NCBI GenBank assembly: GCA_020439485.1
Contig: JAGQSP010000118.1
Coordinates: 1-6,850, forward strand
DNA from: Acidimicrobiales bacterium
Lineage (GTDB): Bacteria > Actinomycetota > Acidimicrobiia > Acidimicrobiales > Poriferisodalaceae
Length of the DNA: 6,850 nt
Reading direction: 5' to 3'
Position 1 is the first letter of the stretch, and the number at the start of each line of letters is the position of its first letter. Under the pieces are notes generated by a model. The model worked only from the letters and a program-made list of their open reading frames with translations. It was not told the DNA's origin and searched no databases. Of this stretch, positions 5,755 through 6,850 are shown one piece after another. The translations under genes and the position numbers were made by a program.

Positions 5755-6850
5755 ATGGACCAGAACACTCAGGCACAATCGGCGGCCGATCGGCCCAACG
5801 TGGTGTTCATCCTCGCCGACGATCTCGGCAGTCGCGACCTGGGCTGCTATGGCTCCGACGAGGTGCGGTCGCCGGTGATCGACCAGATGGCTGCCGACGG
5901 CATTCGGTTCACCCACGCCTACGCGGCATCGCCGTGGTGCTCGCCGACCCGCATCGCCCTTTACACCGGTCGCAGCCCTGGCAGGCTCGAGGGCGGGCTC
6001 GAGGAGCCGCTCCGCACCCGAAGCGAAGAGATGGGGCTGCCGCCCGAGCACCCGACGATCGCCTCGCTGCTGGTCCAGCAGGGGTATTCGACCGCGATGT
6101 TCGGCAAGTGGCACTGCGGCTGGGCACCGTGGTTCGGCCCCAACAAGAGCGGTTTTCAGACGTTCTTCGGCAATCTCGACGGTGCCGTCGACTACCACGG
6201 CCACTTCGGCACGCTGGGCGAGCCCGACATGTGGGAGAACGAAGAACCGGTCGAGGTCGAGGGCTACTACACAGACCTCATCTCGCAGCGCACCGCCGAC
6301 TACATACGCGCCAACGCCTCGGGGCCGTTCTATGTGCAGGTCAACTACACGGCTCCTCACTGGCCGTGGGAGGGGCGCGACGACGCCGACATCAGCGCCG
6401 AGATTCTCCGCGAGTACAGGGACGGCGAAGTACCTGTGCCGATTCTGCACCTGGCCGGCGGTTCGATAGCGAAGTACGTCGAGATGATCCAGCTGATGGA
6501 CGAGGGGATAGGCCAGATCCTCGACGCCATCGACGAGGCCGGGGTGCGCGACAACACCCTTGTGATCTTTGCGTCTGACAACGGTGGCGAGCGGTGGTCG
6601 AACAACTGGCCCTACGTCGGCGAAAAGGGCGACGTCACCGAGGGTGGTATCAGGGTGCCCTTGGTTGCCCGCTGGCCCGCGGTCATCGAGCCGGGCCAAA
6701 CCAGCGAAGCGCCCAACATCACCATGGACTGGACGGCCACCATTCTGGAGGCCGCGGGCGCCGAGCCGCACGCCGACTATCCGCTTGACGGTGTGAGCCT
6801 GCTCGACTGGCTCAGCGGCGAGGTCCCATACCCACAGCACGACCTGTTCT
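5755..6850 (+). CDS. Formylglycine-type sulfatase, arylsulfatase family (C-terminus cut by window edge)
   Basis: The frame is open from ATG 5755 to the right edge (365 residues; complete relatives are about 440-550). It should hydrolyse sulfate esters, using a cysteine converted to formylglycine by a separate maturation enzyme not encoded here. The N-terminus PNVVFILADDLG supplies metal ligands D22 and D23. The modification site CSPTR (62-66) matches CxPxR with C62 as the modified residue. K118 and H120 lie in GKWHCG, H202 in APHWPW, D275-N276 in SDNGG, and K291 in GEKGDVTEGGIRVP, so all expected active-site groups are present. The family usually reads GKWHLG; Cys121 replaces the Leu. There is no signal peptide or lipobox: the short polar lead MDQNTQAQSAADR runs directly into the first strand, implying a cytoplasmic enzyme acting on imported or intracellular sulfate esters. 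Substrate is not predictable from motifs; aryl, choline-type or other sulfates are possible. It diverges from the CoA ligase gene. Confidence 0.93.
   Translation, partial: MDQNTQAQSAADRPNVVFILADDLGSRDLGCYGSDEVRSPVIDQMAADGIRFTHAYAASPWCSPTRIALYTGRSPGRLEGGLEEPLRTRSEEMGLPPEHPTIASLLVQQGYSTAMFGKWHCGWAPWFGPNKSGFQTFFGNLDGAVDYHGHFGTLGEPDMWENEEPVEVEGYYTDLISQRTADYIRANASGPFYVQVNYTAPHWPWEGRDDADISAEILREYRDGEVPVPILHLAGGSIAKYVEMIQLMDEGIGQILDAIDEAGVRDNTLVIFASDNGGERWSNNWPYVGEKGDVTEGGIRVPLVARWPAVIEPGQTSEAPNITMDWTATILEAAGAEPHADYPLDGVSLLDWLSGEVPYPQHDLF

Noticed and set aside
5636..5776. Longer N-terminus for the CoA ligase starting at 5776
   Set aside because: It overlaps the sulfatase start head-on, adds 47 residues with no family resemblance, and ATG 5635 has a suitably placed -10.
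5554..6840. 428-codon minus-strand open frame opposite the sulfatase
   Set aside because: It is the antisense shadow of a gene with a complete sulfatase motif set; long antisense frames are expected at this GC content, and the product resembles no protein I know.
1..6850. Mobile element, CRISPR, toxin-antitoxin or defence system
   Set aside because: No terminal repeats, transposase or integrase motifs, spaced direct repeats, or paired small genes were seen; the window is filled by five ordinary-family genes.

Overview
This is a high-GC window, dense in genes and with codons biased to G or C at third positions. It looks like an Actinomycetota chromosome. An uncultured or marine Acidimicrobiia-type lineage is my guess, from the gene mix (feruloyl-CoA-synthase-like ligase, P450, arylsulfatase-like sulfatase) and from start codons placed right behind -10-like hexamers. 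No rRNA, tRNA, transposase, integrase, CRISPR array or phage gene was seen, so nothing suggests a mobile element.

Layout: (1) 1-1028, minus: the N-terminal 342 residues of a TPR protein of the TTC38/StaR-like type, cut by the left edge. (2) 1106-2368, plus: a complete soluble cytochrome P450, divergent from the TPR gene across a 77-bp gap. (3) 2316-3656, minus: a complete 12-TM MFS transporter of the OFA/monocarboxylate type, convergent with the P450 and overlapping its 3' end by 53 nt. (4) 3713-5635, minus: a complete ANL-superfamily acyl-CoA ligase most like feruloyl-CoA synthase, 56 bp upstream of the MFS gene and in the same direction. (5) 5755 to the right edge, plus: the first 365 residues of a formylglycine-type sulfatase, divergent from the ligase across a 119-bp gap. 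No stretch over 300 bp lacks a gene.

Working hypothesis (inference): the central genes belong to a catabolic or scavenging island for aromatic or other bulky organic acids. The MFS permease would import the carboxylate, the ligase would activate it to a CoA thioester, the P450 would hydroxylate or O-dealkylate it, and the sulfatase would remove sulfate esters from the same kind of substrate. No ring-cleavage, enoyl-CoA hydratase or P450 redox-partner gene lies in the window, so the pathway is unproven.

Points worth a second look are the P450 I-helix lacking its usual acidic residue, an unusual adenine-site motif in the ligase, the P450/MFS antisense overlap, and leaderless-type promoters at the ligase, MFS and perhaps P450 starts. 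I found no convincing previously undescribed system; the genes belong to recognisable families in an uncommon combination.
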